A DNA stretch of 64,000 nucleotides from Oscillospiraceae bacterium (GCA_017439425.1 JAFSJE010000064.1:35764-99763), one strand, 5' to 3'; shown: positions 1-9,458, counted from the stretch's first letter. Notes: generated from the sequence alone by a model not told the origin. Numbers and translations: made by a program.

Positions 1-5
1 TATTT

Positions 6-25
6 TGCTAACAAAAATGCTAACA
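6..25 (+). repeat. Left copy of paired integrase arm-type repeat
   Basis: Two direct copies of GCTAACA lie 12 bp apart (7-13 and 19-25). The same 20-bp doublet, with one mismatch, recurs at 33013-33032 inside the 3' end of the integrase gene. Matching doublets at the two ends of a prophage are what integrase arm-binding sites look like, so the left att junction is probably just left of this window. Binding is inferred. Confidence 0.55.
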
Positions 26-27
26 GG

Positions 28-46
28 TGTGCCCAATTTGGACACA
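28..46. promoter_or_regulatory. Palindrome copy 1 (candidate parS site)
   Basis: TGTGCCCAATTTGGACACA is a near-perfect palindrome with one arm mismatch, 7 bp beyond the lysin stop codon. It is one of five copies of the same 19-bp site spread across the prophage. It lacks the T-tract of a terminator on either strand. A ParB binding site is inferred from the ParAB genes carried by the same element. Confidence 0.5.
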
Positions 47-53
47 TCATTTT

Positions 54-1472
54 TTATGCCGTCAGCGCCGCTATTGTTTTCAGCCCTGCGATGCCGTCAA
101 CCTCAAGGCCATTGTCGCGCTGAAATGCCTTGACCGCGTTCTCGGTATTCGTCCCGAACACTCCGTCGATGGCGCCGCAATCGTACCCTTTGCTGTTAAG
201 CTCCCACTGGAGCCACTTGTTGCCGGCTATGTTAAGTCTGAGCTTCTTAAGCATCACGCTCGGTGTTGGATACGGATTAAACTTTGCATCGGCCTTGAAG
301 TATATAGCTAACACGCTGTCGACTGCTCTATTCTCCGTTGGAGTGCCGATTACGCTTCCCTGCAGCAGCGCTCTTGCTGAACCGCCGCCGTCCAGGTTCA
401 TTGCGTAGGTGCAGCCAAGCCCCAGCATGACCGAAGCCATCTGAGAAAAATTCATTCCCGGCTTGCCGACGTGGACATAGAAAATTGTCTCGTCGTTATA
501 GCCTATTATCGAGCGCACAGCCTTGTAATTCAGCTCTGTTGCATAGCTCCACTCTGTCAGTTTCTTTCCGCCCTTCACGAGCATAGGATAAGCGGAAAGG
601 AAATCCTTCCAGCCACCATCCGTAAATCTGCCGTAGACAAGCCTCGTGAGATCACCGGACAAAACTCCAAACCCTTCGTTATAGCGTGTATCGTTGACTC
701 TTACAACGCCCTCGTCGACCTGGCCGAAGCAAGGTGTACCGTCGGTCATCGAGAAGAATCCGGCGTTACATATAAAGCCCGGCTTGTCCGTCTGGCGGTC
801 GTAGAAATTCTTAAGAGTTTCCCTCGGCTGCTTGGCTGGCGTGAAGTCTATCTTCCGGATCTCGCTTATGGGTATCTCCAAGACAGTCACATAACTATAA
901 TCCGGATGAGTGTAGTACCTCACTCTCTTCTGACTCACGGCTTTATCCTCACTTTCCATAATTTTGGCAATGCCGGCATAGTCCGGGCAGATAAAGCCTC
1001 TTATGTACTTCCCGTCGCGCTCCATAAAGCGGAAGCCTATCGCCCCGCCACTCATATTGCCCTCGGCGACGGTGAAGCCCTCCTCGCTCGAGGCTACCAC
1101 CATACCTACGTGATCGGGAGCGCCCACGTTGTCGCCCTTGCCGCTGTCTTGCCAATCATAGAGGCAGAGATCGGCTATCTTCGGCGTGCAGCCGTCGTTC
1201 TCGACCCACCAGCCTTTTGCCTTAGCCTGCTTTATAAGCTCGGCGCAGGAGCACTCTATGACCGTCTTATTGCCTATGCCGCACTTGATAGCTGCCGCCG
1301 AAACAGTCGTAGCGCAGTATGCGTCTGTGGGCTTGACGGCGTAGCCTCGAGGCAGCGGAGTGTGAGAGTTGTAAAGGTTAAGGATTTCAAGATGCTCGCT
1401 CCCGCCCTTTTTGCCGCCGCACCACGCGACCATAGTCTTGACGAGGCGATAGCGGAGTATGCTCTCAGTCAT
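54..1472 (-). CDS. Three-domain phage lysin: CHAP, phosphodiester glycosidase, peptidoglycan binding
   Basis: This 472-residue protein is the prophage endolysin, which cleaves the host wall at the end of infection. Residues 1-165 look like a CHAP amidase/peptidase: Cys53 sits in a YCATT motif, with His121 (DHVGMVV) and a later Asn (EGN). Residues about 195-395 resemble the phosphodiester glycosidase (NAGPA/DUF2233) family, with its Asn-Leu-Asp-Gly-Gly-Gly signature near 359-364. Residues about 405-472 form a PG_binding_1 repeat. There is no signal peptide, consistent with holin-dependent release. The start overlaps the holin stop by 8 nt. The middle glycosidase domain is unusual in a lysin; its substrate is unknown. 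Confidence 0.85.
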   Translation of the reverse strand: MTESILRYRLVKTMVAWCGGKKGGSEHLEILNLYNSHTPLPRGYAVKPTDAYCATTVSAAAIKCGIGNKTVIECSCAELIKQAKAKGWWVENDGCTPKIADLCLYDWQDSGKGDNVGAPDHVGMVVASSEEGFTVAEGNMSGGAIGFRFMERDGKYIRGFICPDYAGIAKIMESEDKAVSQKRVRYYTHPDYSYVTVLEIPISEIRKIDFTPAKQPRETLKNFYDRQTDKPGFICNAGFFSMTDGTPCFGQVDEGVVRVNDTRYNEGFGVLSGDLTRLVYGRFTDGGWKDFLSAYPMLVKGGKKLTEWSYATELNYKAVRSIIGYNDETIFYVHVGKPGMNFSQMASVMLGLGCTYAMNLDGGGSARALLQGSVIGTPTENRAVDSVLAIYFKADAKFNPYPTPSVMLKKLRLNIAGNKWLQWELNSKGYDCGAIDGVFGTNTENAVKAFQRDNGLEVDGIAGLKTIAALTA

Positions 1473-1941
1473 CGCCGTCGCCCTCCGTTTCCTCCGGTAT
1501 AGCCTCCTCGGCCTTCTTTTCTGTGGTGTTTTTCAAATGCTTGAGGAGCTTGCCGAGAAACGGCACCTCGGGACCGCCTATCTCCGCGACGTTTTCGAGA
1601 ATCGAAATGCTCTCGTTGAATATTAGCCAGATCGTAACGAGCAGTCCGAAGCAGTAAACGCCGGTTAAATCAAAGCCGACCTGCCCGGCGGCGTACTGGA
1701 TAATGAGGTCGATAATGATAGCCACGACTACCACAAGGGCATAGCACAGCTTTTTGACGATCCCTATAATGCCGACCCTCGATGACATCGTATTATGTAC
1801 CCACGCCTCGATAACGCCGCTTATGTAGTCAAGCAGCATAAGCACCGCCAGCATAATGACCGGCACAGCAAGCGCCTTGAAGTACGCGAGAACGAGCGCT
1901 ACAAACGCCGTTCCGGTGATTGAAATTGCTTTTTCACTCAT
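1465..1941 (-). CDS. Phage holin
   Basis: The protein (158 residues from this start) has about three hydrophobic segments and a charged, acidic C-terminus (EEAIPEETEGDGDD). This fits the toxin secretion/phage lysis holin family, which makes the membrane hole that releases the lysin. I chose the ATG of MSEKAIS, preceded by an AAGGA-type ribosome site. The longer frame upstream overlaps the preceding gene and has phage-unlike composition. It sits directly before the lysin, with an 8-nt overlap, as expected for a lysis cassette. Confidence 0.85.
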   Translation of the reverse strand: MSEKAISITGTAFVALVLAYFKALAVPVIMLAVLMLLDYISGVIEAWVHNTMSSRVGIIGIVKKLCYALVVVVAIIIDLIIQYAAGQVGFDLTGVYCFGLLVTIWLIFNESISILENVAEIGGPEVPFLGKLLKHLKNTTEKKAEEAIPEETEGDGDD

Positions 1942-1966
1942 TTTCTTATCCTTCCTTTCGTACGTA

Positions 1967-2185
1967 TTATTCGGCATCTGCTTCGGGTTCGGGCTCAGGC
2001 TCAGGCTCAGGTTCAGGCTCCGGCTTATACTGCTGATCAATAGCTTCCTGTATTTCTGCAAGGTCATCTTCTGTAAGAACGCCTTTTTCGAGCCAACCAG
2101 CCGCATTGAGAATAATCTGATAGTCTGCCATCTTGCCTATTGCCGCTAAGAGTCCCTTTTTTATAAAAGTTCTAAGTGAAAACAT
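1967..2185 (-). CDS. Small XkdX-like phage protein with Glu-Pro tail
   Basis: A 72-residue protein between the tail fibre gene and the holin. The N-terminal 50 residues (KMADYQIILNAAGWLEKGVLTEDDLAEIQ split over a short helix region) match small proteins commonly found just upstream of holins in Firmicute prophages. The function is unknown. The C-terminus is a run of Glu-Pro dipeptides encoded by an imperfect tandem hexanucleotide, which may vary in copy number. Confidence 0.7.
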   Translation of the reverse strand: MFSLRTFIKKGLLAAIGKMADYQIILNAAGWLEKGVLTEDDLAEIQEAIDQQYKPEPEPEPEPEPEPEADAE

Positions 2186-2196
2186 AATTAAACCTC

Positions 2197-3819
2197 CTAA
2201 ATATTTCCGCCAAGTGAAAGTATTGCGTTATTGAGCTTGTTTAGTGCAAGTCCAATATCCTGCCGATATGTCACAGTCACATCGCCGGTGTCTGCCCAGA
2301 TATTGTTCTGACCGAGAAGTGTAGTTACTTCAGTGGGTGTGAGTTGGTAGGTGATGGGGGTGGCGAGTTCGTAGACAAGTTGAACGCCGTTCATAGCGGA
2401 TTTGAATGATGTGGCATCGGCGTAAGATGCAGTAGGATAAACAGAAAGGGTTGCCTGCGTATCTATAGCAATACAGTCTTTTATTACGCCTGCGAAACCA
2501 GCATTGGCCGAAGCTAAAAGAAACTCACTACACAACGCATTCGCAATCGGTATGATGCCGTCTACTGCTTCTTTTGCAGATGACCGCACATCATAGCTAT
2601 AATATCGTGTAGCATTGTACGGTGTAGTTTGCTTTCCCCAACTCAGCGTCCCCAAATCCACCATCGCCCTATCCACCGTCAGCACACCATTTGTCACATC
2701 GAGCGTGCCACCGTAGACGGTCTGCCCGAAGGGGATGGTGTGATGCGAGTAAGCGTCACCGTTCACAGCAGACACGCACGTTTCGGTATAGCTGTCATCG
2801 AAAGGATAGTAGTCATTCGGGAACAGCTCACGGAAATACGCCACACCTGCACCAGTTGTAGTCTGTTCGAGGTTGTAAATGTAGTCAGCGACGGTAGAAC
2901 CAAGCATCTGCGTGAGGTCGAAAGCGTTAAAGTTCTGTGCCTCAAACCATTCGTTTGCAAGTGTAGTCCCGTTTTGTATAACACTAAGCGCAAAACCAGT
3001 CGAAACGGGCGCCGTTATTTTGCCGCAAACTTCGAATTTGCTCCACGCAGTCCCCCTAAATGACTTTGTAGTGAATTGTCCGCCGGGGTTTCTAAAAAAA
3101 AGGGAAAAGTTCTCGGATGACTGCCTACACATAACGCTGAGAAAATATACGTGACCGTCGGACAATGGAACAGTACCCTGCCGAATGTCATTATTCCATG
3201 CCGCCCCTCTAAGCGTTGCTCTTGCAACACCGTCAGTCACTGTTAGTGTGGCTTCCCTGCCTGTCCAGTACTGCGTTCCATCGCTAAAGTTGCCGTTCCG
3301 AATCAGCTGATTCCACGCCACCGTGCCGCCATACTTCGGGTCGTTCCAAACCTCTGCCCCCGTCCAACCGCTGATAGAACGCACATTGTCGGGTGACGGG
3401 TCGCCACTTCCCGCCTGCACCGGCTCAATATCAACCTCAAGGCTCTTTACCGGAACATCGTCCGCGCCGTCATCGAAGCTTGCTATTATGCCGCTTGCCG
3501 TTGCTGTTGGAAGAACTTTTACTATACCGTTGAAAACGCCATCACTTGTAACAGGGTTTGTACTACCACTTGTCGGCTCAGAGTCAAATGTTAAAGTGTC
3601 CTGTTTGCCTTGTAATGCGCTATACACTCCACCACTTGTCACGGGATTTGTAGAACCCTGTGTTGGTTCGGCATCAGTTGTAGGTGTTGTGTATGTTTTG
3701 ACCGCCGACATTTTGACTTTTTTTGCCGTATTGTCTTTTGACATAACAAGTAAATCATCATCAGATGGCGTTGCGCTATCAAGCTCGGTTATTTCCTTGT
3801 AGGATATGTTATCTGCCAT
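2197..3819 (-). CDS. Phage tail fibre / appendage protein
   Basis: This protein of about 540 residues lies in the host-recognition position between the tail-tip genes and the lysis cassette. Its N-terminal region carries two copies of a GSTNPVTSxGV repeat (about residues 55-100) that is typical of tail appendage proteins. A long beta-rich region with carbohydrate-binding character follows, ending in a short helix. The ATG at 3819 has an AGAGGTG ribosome site 6 nt upstream, so it is preferred over the adjacent TTG. The role in host binding is inferred from position and repeats; the receptor is unknown. Confidence 0.7.
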   Translation of the reverse strand: MADNISYKEITELDSATPSDDDLLVMSKDNTAKKVKMSAVKTYTTPTTDAEPTQGSTNPVTSGGVYSALQGKQDTLTFDSEPTSGSTNPVTSDGVFNGIVKVLPTATASGIIASFDDGADDVPVKSLEVDIEPVQAGSGDPSPDNVRSISGWTGAEVWNDPKYGGTVAWNQLIRNGNFSDGTQYWTGREATLTVTDGVARATLRGAAWNNDIRQGTVPLSDGHVYFLSVMCRQSSENFSLFFRNPGGQFTTKSFRGTAWSKFEVCGKITAPVSTGFALSVIQNGTTLANEWFEAQNFNAFDLTQMLGSTVADYIYNLEQTTTGAGVAYFRELFPNDYYPFDDSYTETCVSAVNGDAYSHHTIPFGQTVYGGTLDVTNGVLTVDRAMVDLGTLSWGKQTTPYNATRYYSYDVRSSAKEAVDGIIPIANALCSEFLLASANAGFAGVIKDCIAIDTQATLSVYPTASYADATSFKSAMNGVQLVYELATPITYQLTPTEVTTLLGQNNIWADTGDVTVTYRQDIGLALNKLNNAILSLGGNI

Positions 3820-3831
3820 CAATTACACCTC

Positions 3832-4494
3832 TTATAAAATAGAATTAAGACTATCTTTTAGCCCATTTATAAACGCAGCCGTTATACTGCGACCTGTACT
3901 GCTCGCTGTGGGAACTGAAATTGGAGGATCAAATAAATCAATTATGCTTCTTGCTTTTTCTATCGTGGAGTACAGCATTGGATCGCCTGCCGTAACCATC
4001 ATAGCATCCATATCTCTTTGTTCAACAACCATGCCGAGATAATCGCCAAAAGCACCAATACGCTCAGCAAAACCGTTCCACTCCGAAGCTGTTAAATATT
4101 CAGCTTCGTAATCGTTTGTGCCAACTCGATGCACTGGAACCGCCTCGTTTTGCAAGACAGTACTCTCCCAGCTCCAATTATTGGGTCGCGATGGTGGCGT
4201 GGTAGATGGAGTAGAGTCTACAAAAACCTTGAACTTTTTCTCGTATGTTGCCCCGCCACTTACTAATATTACTTTTAAAACATAATATCTTCCGAGCCCT
4301 GAATATACAGTTATAGTTCCAGTAAACGACCCACTGCTCGAACTAATTGTTTTTGTTGCTTTTAGTTGCCACTCGCCATTTCCGAAAACATAGATATCGC
4401 AATTTTCGCCCTTATGGTCCGGAGCCGTTCCCCAAAATCCAATCTCATTTTGATTCCCCGTCTGCCAGCAGTCGAGGTTAGTGATACCCGCCAT
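3832..4494 (-). CDS. Phage tail/baseplate-associated protein, unknown role
   Basis: A protein of about 220 residues in the tail module. The N-terminal half is beta-rich (CWQTGNQNEIGFWG, then an Ig-like stretch to about residue 95), followed by a Pro/Ser/Thr linker. The helical C-terminal half contains LTASEWNGFAERI, seen in phage minor structural proteins. The start at MAGITNL follows a TGGGGGTA ribosome site and lies 4 nt after the upstream stop. It could be an accessory fibre or an assembly chaperone for the fibre next to it. Confidence 0.55.
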   Translation of the reverse strand: MAGITNLDCWQTGNQNEIGFWGTAPDHKGENCDIYVFGNGEWQLKATKTISSSSGSFTGTITVYSGLGRYYVLKVILVSGGATYEKKFKVFVDSTPSTTPPSRPNNWSWESTVLQNEAVPVHRVGTNDYEAEYLTASEWNGFAERIGAFGDYLGMVVEQRDMDAMMVTAGDPMLYSTIEKARSIIDLFDPPISVPTASSTGRSITAAFINGLKDSLNSIL

Positions 4495-4498
4495 AGCA

Positions 4499-6523
4499 TT
4501 ACCCCCATACAGCGACAACAGTTGAGGGGCTTCCACCCTCGCTTATGTCCGTGCGAACGCCGTTAATATATCGGTAAATCTTTTTCGAGCTGAAATCTAC
4601 AAATATTCCTGTGTTGCCGTTTCCAGAAACTGAAGCAGGCTCATTTTGACTGCCCTTAGCTTGGGAGCTGCCTACCCAAATACCATTGGCAAACTTTTCC
4701 ACAAGGCCCGCATTAGCCCCGGTAGATGTGTCTCCAGCTCCGAGCTGAAGAAACGGAGTATCAAGGCTACCACCCGTCTCAAGTCCAAGCCAAATCTTTA
4801 ACAGTGCATTAGCATTAAAAACTTGCAGTCCGTTAGAGGTCATAAGTGCATACTCATCATCGCTACTTCCGGCAAATATCTTTGAGCCGTAAAGATTCAT
4901 TGCGATCACCCATTCGTTTGTAACAAGAGTGTCATACTGTGCACTTGAAGTATAGGCACGCACCCAGTCAGGCACGCTTGCAGGGTCTCCCTGATAGCCA
5001 CGAGGTCCGCGCTTGCCCTGTATCATTACCGGGCTTTTCCACGTTGCCCCCAAATCGTATGAGTAAATTGCCCAAACTTCGGTTGTATCGTTATCCCACG
5101 CGGTATTCCAATTCTCACTCCATCCGCTTGGTATGGTAGCTGCCTTGTCGGTAGCATAACGAACCTTTACGAGCTGTGATGCTCCCTGAAGTTGCAACAT
5201 GCCGTCGCGCACAATGAGCTTTCCGTTAAAAATGTATTCTCCGGTTGTGGGGTCAAAATATATAGCTTGCGACCCGTCGTTCTTAACAAATTCAAGAGCA
5301 TTGGCGTTGAACTTTGCATAAGCCCCCGTTGGCTCGCCCGCGCTGTTGTAAAGTTGAACGAGAACGCCGTTTTTTCGGTCAATTGTCGTTCCGAAGTAGT
5401 TCTGACCAAGTTTCACCGTGCGCTTAAGCTGGCGCTGGAGCTCAGGCTCGTAATCCTCTTCGGACTCATCATAAGCAGGAGCACCAATATCCGGCTGATG
5501 GGTACCGTCAAGGCTTATATCATATTCGAATATCTGGTAATCAACGCCATCAATTCTGACTATATCGCCGATTTCAGCTGACGGTGGAATATCGGCATAG
5601 GTTGCAGAATAAGCATGAAGGCTGTAGCCGACAATTGCAGAGTAAATGGTGTTAGCCATTGCCTGCGTCGCCCAGGGACAGTCACATTCGAGTACAATGC
5701 CGGTATCATCACCGGCCTCAAAGTAGTCCTGATCAGAAGACCAAACTCGCACACCTGTATATGCATCCATTATTCCAAGATCAGCAAAGCTGTCGACATT
5801 TTTCTGAACACGGATCGGATAGGTACCAGTGAAGAGTTCAATGATTGTGGTATCGACAGCAAGGGCGTTATTTGCGTCGGCAGCAAGTAAGGTTTGCGGG
5901 TAACTTGGCTCAGTAAATGGCACAAGCCGCAGCTCGTTTTTATCTGTGATAGTCCAGTTACCGCAGTTTGCGGCGGCGATGTAACCGAGAATCTCACGCA
6001 TCGTATAATCATTCGGGTACGGTACCGGATAACCTAAAAGCACTGTGCGGCTATCTACCGTAACGCCGATGATCTGCGCGATCTCAGCAACGACCGCATT
6101 TTCGTTCTGCGGCCAGGTTCTAAAAGCGGTGTAAGCGATATAGGGCTTGTTCGTCTTGCCGATTGCGTCCTTTGCCGTAAATTCCAGCTCAGAGCCCGCC
6201 CTATAACCCTTGCGGGAATTGATGTAAAATTCACCGCGCTGAATCCACTCTGAAGCTTCGCCGTTGTCGGGATCTACAACACGGTTATAGACCTTGACCG
6301 TTGCGTGCTTCGGAATATCACTCTTCAGAATGACCGAGCTTGAAAACGTACCCTGCACAACGCTACCGACCGACGGTTCATCATTTGCAAACATCCTCCG
6401 GCTCAGCGCCGAAGGATAGATTGCATCGTTAAAATATTCAACGCCGTTTATTTCGAACTTGACGTCAGTGAGCTTGCCGGGTGTTTCCCAGAGCTCTCTG
6501 AATTTTTGAGAAACTTCCTGCAT
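4499..6523 (-). CDS. Phage tail-tip / minor structural protein (baseplate hub-like)
   Basis: This protein of about 674 residues follows the tape measure and small tail gene, where siphovirus tail-hub proteins lie. The first 400 residues (INGVEYFNDAIYPSALSRRM onward) resemble phage minor structural proteins that close the tail tip. The middle part is beta-rich (KNGVLVQLYNSAGEPTGAY), with a short collagen-like GKRGPRGYQGDP stretch. The C-terminal part is fibre-like. The ATG at 6523 follows a GGAGGTG site embedded in the end of the upstream gene. No peptidase motif was recognised. Confidence 0.65.
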   Translation of the reverse strand: MQEVSQKFRELWETPGKLTDVKFEINGVEYFNDAIYPSALSRRMFANDEPSVGSVVQGTFSSSVILKSDIPKHATVKVYNRVVDPDNGEASEWIQRGEFYINSRKGYRAGSELEFTAKDAIGKTNKPYIAYTAFRTWPQNENAVVAEIAQIIGVTVDSRTVLLGYPVPYPNDYTMREILGYIAAANCGNWTITDKNELRLVPFTEPSYPQTLLAADANNALAVDTTIIELFTGTYPIRVQKNVDSFADLGIMDAYTGVRVWSSDQDYFEAGDDTGIVLECDCPWATQAMANTIYSAIVGYSLHAYSATYADIPPSAEIGDIVRIDGVDYQIFEYDISLDGTHQPDIGAPAYDESEEDYEPELQRQLKRTVKLGQNYFGTTIDRKNGVLVQLYNSAGEPTGAYAKFNANALEFVKNDGSQAIYFDPTTGEYIFNGKLIVRDGMLQLQGASQLVKVRYATDKAATIPSGWSENWNTAWDNDTTEVWAIYSYDLGATWKSPVMIQGKRGPRGYQGDPASVPDWVRAYTSSAQYDTLVTNEWVIAMNLYGSKIFAGSSDDEYALMTSNGLQVFNANALLKIWLGLETGGSLDTPFLQLGAGDTSTGANAGLVEKFANGIWVGSSQAKGSQNEPASVSGNGNTGIFVDFSSKKIYRYINGVRTDISEGGSPSTVVAVWG

Positions 6524-6524
6524 C

Positions 6525-6908
6525 TTACACCTCCACAAGTGTAACCGGCTGAATCGTTGAGTAGGTAACGCCGTGAAGTCTGCCGTGAATCTTGGAGCGA
6601 ACCTGCGTGCCGTAAAACTGTTTTGTGACAACGCCTTCCTCCTGATCGAGATAGGTAATCATCAGATAGGTTTTGTGAAGAGCTAACGCAAGCGCTCTTG
6701 ATCTGGCGAAGGGCGCCCTGATTGGTGTTACGACAAGACCGCGCTTATCCGCGAGGATGGCTCGTCTCATTTTTACGTCGAGAGTATGACGTCCGGCATC
6801 TTCTGCCTCGATGTCGTTGCGCTCCCATTCGAAGCCGTCATAGGCGACCATGCCGGTGAAGTCAACGCCGTCTATGATAAACGTGGGCGGGTAAGGATTG
6901 TTAGCCAT
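6525..6908 (-). CDS. Small phage tail protein (distal tail position)
   Basis: A 127-residue protein between the tape measure and the tail-tip gene. It starts at the base where the tape measure stops (TAATG-type coupling). The sequence (FIIDGVDFTGMVAYDGFEWERNDI) matches small uncharacterised proteins at the distal-tail position of Firmicute siphophages. A structural role at the tail tip is inferred from synteny only. Confidence 0.6.
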   Translation of the reverse strand: MANNPYPPTFIIDGVDFTGMVAYDGFEWERNDIEAEDAGRHTLDVKMRRAILADKRGLVVTPIRAPFARSRALALALHKTYLMITYLDQEEGVVTKQFYGTQVRSKIHGRLHGVTYSTIQPVTLVEV

Positions 6909-9139
6909 TATCCCACCCCCGATATTGCGGCTTCACGCCGGTTAATGTCTCGTGTCATTCTGCCGAGCTCCCGATCATTCCACTTGATCGGCGTCGGTGC
7001 CCTGAGGTACTGAATGATTGTGCGGAGCATTGCTATAAGCTGAGCATTATTACCATTGCCGTTTATGCGGCGGGCAAGCGCGTCAAGCCATTTTGCGTCT
7101 TGGGATAAGGGAATTACCCTCTCCGGACCGGCTTCGCCGATAAGGCCCACTGTAGGCCGTGTGATGGCACCGCCCGTGGCAAACTTACCGGAACCGATAT
7201 GAGTAGTGATGCTTACAGGCTGCAGCTTCGGAATGTTTACGCCGTAAGACTTTCCGGAGAGATCACCGAGAACGCTCCACTTCGGAAGCGTTATCTTCAG
7301 CTTGCTGTTAACTCCCTCAATGAGCTTGTTTATGCCACCGATTATGCCGTTAACGGTGTCCTCAAAGCCCTTTGCGATCGGGTTGAAGACGTGATTGTCG
7401 AGCCAAGAGGCGGCATCGCCCAGGCCTTTTTTAATAGCACTGCCAATATTCATTATTGTCGATGGGAATAGCGCAAGCTGGCTAAGCGTCATGGCAAGTC
7501 TTGGATTATTTTCAGCAACAAGTGCCGCAAGCCCCCACAAACCATCTGTAAGTATTTTTACTCTTTCTTTAACTTTTCCGAGAACATCATCAAACGAACC
7601 CGTTCCACGGCTGAGCTTATCGATTTCGTCCTTTGTCTCCTCTGAATTTATACCAAGGCGCTTCAGCAGCTCATTTAGCGCTCGGATTGTATACGAAGTG
7701 GTGTTCAGAATAGAAACAAATCTTCCTCCCGTCCATTTTGAGAGTGGCTCCAGAAACTTATTCCAAAACCATTCTCCATAGGGCTTAAATTCCTTTGTGG
7801 CCGTATGCAATAGTTCCATTGAAGCTGCAAGCGTATCTATGCTCGCCGGCGCGAGCTCTCCAAGTGTCCATCCGGCAAGAGGAACAAGAACGTTTTCAAG
7901 GCCCCATTCAACATTTTCCCATAAATCCGGAGAGAGTTTTTCGAGTGCCGTTTTAAGTCTCTCGATTGAACCATCGAGTTTTGAAAGATCGAACTTATTT
8001 ACCTTTTCCTTAACTCTCTCAAGAAACTCTTCAAGCCTCTTAAGACTTTCCGGCGTCTCAAACTGCGTTGTGCCCAAATTGGGCACATTCGTGGTTATCG
8101 AGGCGCCTCCGCCTGCAGAACCTCCTCCGCCGCTGCCACCGGATGAAGCTCCGGAGAGCTTCTGCAGAGTATCGAAGCCGGCCGTGCCGAGCCTTTTGGC
8201 CGCGCCGCCAGCCTCGTTGAGCGAATCAGTAAGATCATCTACCCCGCTCGTCGCGGCACCGGTGTAGGTGACCGCATTGCCGGCAGCAGCTGCGGTACCG
8301 CCGAATACATTGACAAAGGACTGCGCGACCATATTTGCAAGGTTGGCCATCCCGGCAAGAACATTATTAACAGTGTTCAGTGCCGGCAGAAAAAGCACCT
8401 CGATGTTCGTAACCGCGGCGCCGAAGCTCGCCTGAATATCATCCAGGCGATTTTTTACCTGCTGCAGGCGTCCTGCGCGAGTCTGCGCAAGAGCCTCGTT
8501 CATACCGCCTACAGAGGCAGATACAACGTCGGCAAGAACGGCAACTCGTTCCTCTTCATTGCCGTACTTGAGCACCTTCGCCTGAGCTTCGGTAAAACTG
8601 TAGCCGTATCGTGAGAGGGCACCGGTCTGTCCGTTCATGACCTTGCCAAGCATTGTAGCGATGCCGACGGCGTTTTCTGCCGTGGCATTGTAGCCATACT
8701 GCTGCGCCGTCATGTCGTTCATGACCGGAATGAGCTTTTTGAGCGTACCGGTCATAGAAACATAGGTGGCCAGTTCCTGGGCTCCTGCCGCCTGTATATC
8801 GGCACTGATAACACCACGATTCTGCAAAGAGTCCGTCAGTTCCTTGACGGATGCGATTTCCTCAGCTCTCGCGCCCATCGAATGGCTCATGACGTGCTCA
8901 AGCTTCGCGTTCGCCTCAGCCTGCGACTCATAAGCCTCTTTGCACTTATTTGCCGCAGCAACGACAGCGGTGACGGAAACGGCTGCCATCGCAGCCTTGC
9001 CTAGGCTCTTGAGCCGGCTGAACACCTTGTTTGATGACAAATTGAAAGACGCAACCGCCTTTTCGCCCTGCTTCGTGCCTTTTATAAAGCCGGAAAAGTC
9101 CGCACCGACGCGGACTATATCATTTCTTACTACGCTCAC
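6908..9139 (-). CDS. Phage tail tape measure protein
   Basis: The protein is about 743 residues, the longest of the tail module. The N-terminal third is helical (VGADFSGFIKGTKQGEKAVASF), with a hydrophobic segment near residues 60-75, a Gly/Ser-rich linker at about 340-365, and a long helical C-terminal half. This fits tape measure proteins, which set tail length and help DNA ejection. I chose the GTG start at 9139: a GGAGGTG site precedes it and it overlaps the upstream TAG (TAGTG). Palindrome copy 2 lies within this gene at 8069-8087. Confidence 0.85.
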   Translation of the reverse strand: MSVVRNDIVRVGADFSGFIKGTKQGEKAVASFNLSSNKVFSRLKSLGKAAMAAVSVTAVVAAANKCKEAYESQAEANAKLEHVMSHSMGARAEEIASVKELTDSLQNRGVISADIQAAGAQELATYVSMTGTLKKLIPVMNDMTAQQYGYNATAENAVGIATMLGKVMNGQTGALSRYGYSFTEAQAKVLKYGNEEERVAVLADVVSASVGGMNEALAQTRAGRLQQVKNRLDDIQASFGAAVTNIEVLFLPALNTVNNVLAGMANLANMVAQSFVNVFGGTAAAAGNAVTYTGAATSGVDDLTDSLNEAGGAAKRLGTAGFDTLQKLSGASSGGSGGGGSAGGGASITTNVPNLGTTQFETPESLKRLEEFLERVKEKVNKFDLSKLDGSIERLKTALEKLSPDLWENVEWGLENVLVPLAGWTLGELAPASIDTLAASMELLHTATKEFKPYGEWFWNKFLEPLSKWTGGRFVSILNTTSYTIRALNELLKRLGINSEETKDEIDKLSRGTGSFDDVLGKVKERVKILTDGLWGLAALVAENNPRLAMTLSQLALFPSTIMNIGSAIKKGLGDAASWLDNHVFNPIAKGFEDTVNGIIGGINKLIEGVNSKLKITLPKWSVLGDLSGKSYGVNIPKLQPVSITTHIGSGKFATGGAITRPTVGLIGEAGPERVIPLSQDAKWLDALARRINGNGNNAQLIAMLRTIIQYLRAPTPIKWNDRELGRMTRDINRREAAISGVG
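8069..8087. promoter_or_regulatory. Palindrome copy 2 (perfect; candidate parS site)
   Basis: TGTGCCCAAATTGGGCACA has two perfect 9-bp arms around one central base. It lies inside the tape measure gene, in the low-complexity linker after residue 350, where the codons read Asn-Val-Pro-Asn-Leu-Gly-Thr. A perfect palindrome in coding sequence that also occurs in non-coding places argues for selection on DNA rather than protein. Confidence 0.55.
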
Positions 9140-9458
9140 TAAAACACCTCCTCTCCGCCAAATTGACGGTTGAGCGCGCAAATGTAGCTGAAGAACTCAT
9201 CATCGTCAACCTCTTTTTCCTCATCCGCGAATACATCCTCGTACTCAACGAGTTCTTTGCTCCATATCTGCTGGCGGATGAGCACAGATAGGTTATAAAT
9301 ATGGCGGTTTTTATTTTCCCTCTCGGTTTTGAGCTTTTCAGCTTGAGCCTTAGCATAGATCTGAAGCTGTGCTGGAGTCATGCGTTCCCATTCCGAGAGA
9401 GCTATGCCAAGATCGGCGGCGAGAGAGAGGCTTACTTGCCAGTCCCAGCCGCCTTCTT
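9139..9458 (-). CDS. Tail assembly chaperone, frameshifted C-terminal part
   Basis: An open frame in the -1 phase relative to the tail chaperone gene at 9432-9812. It has no stop from the slip site at 9459-9465 down to 9139 and encodes a QEGGWDW entry, then SEWERMTPAQLQ and a charged helical tail. An internal ATG exists at 9381 but has no good ribosome site. The EWERMTPAQL motif is typical of the T part of lambda-type G/GT chaperones. It is therefore best read as the extension made by a -1 frameshift, guiding tail tube polymerisation around the tape measure. Confidence 0.7.

Noticed and set aside
28..46. Palindrome copies as transcription terminators
   Set aside because: No T-tract on either strand at most copies, and two lie within genes.
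307..313. Third GCTAACA in the lysin gene
   Set aside because: A single 7-mer without the 12-bp partner; expected by chance.
471..1502. 343-residue rightward frame opposite the lysin
   Set aside because: Shadow of the lysin, which has clear domains.
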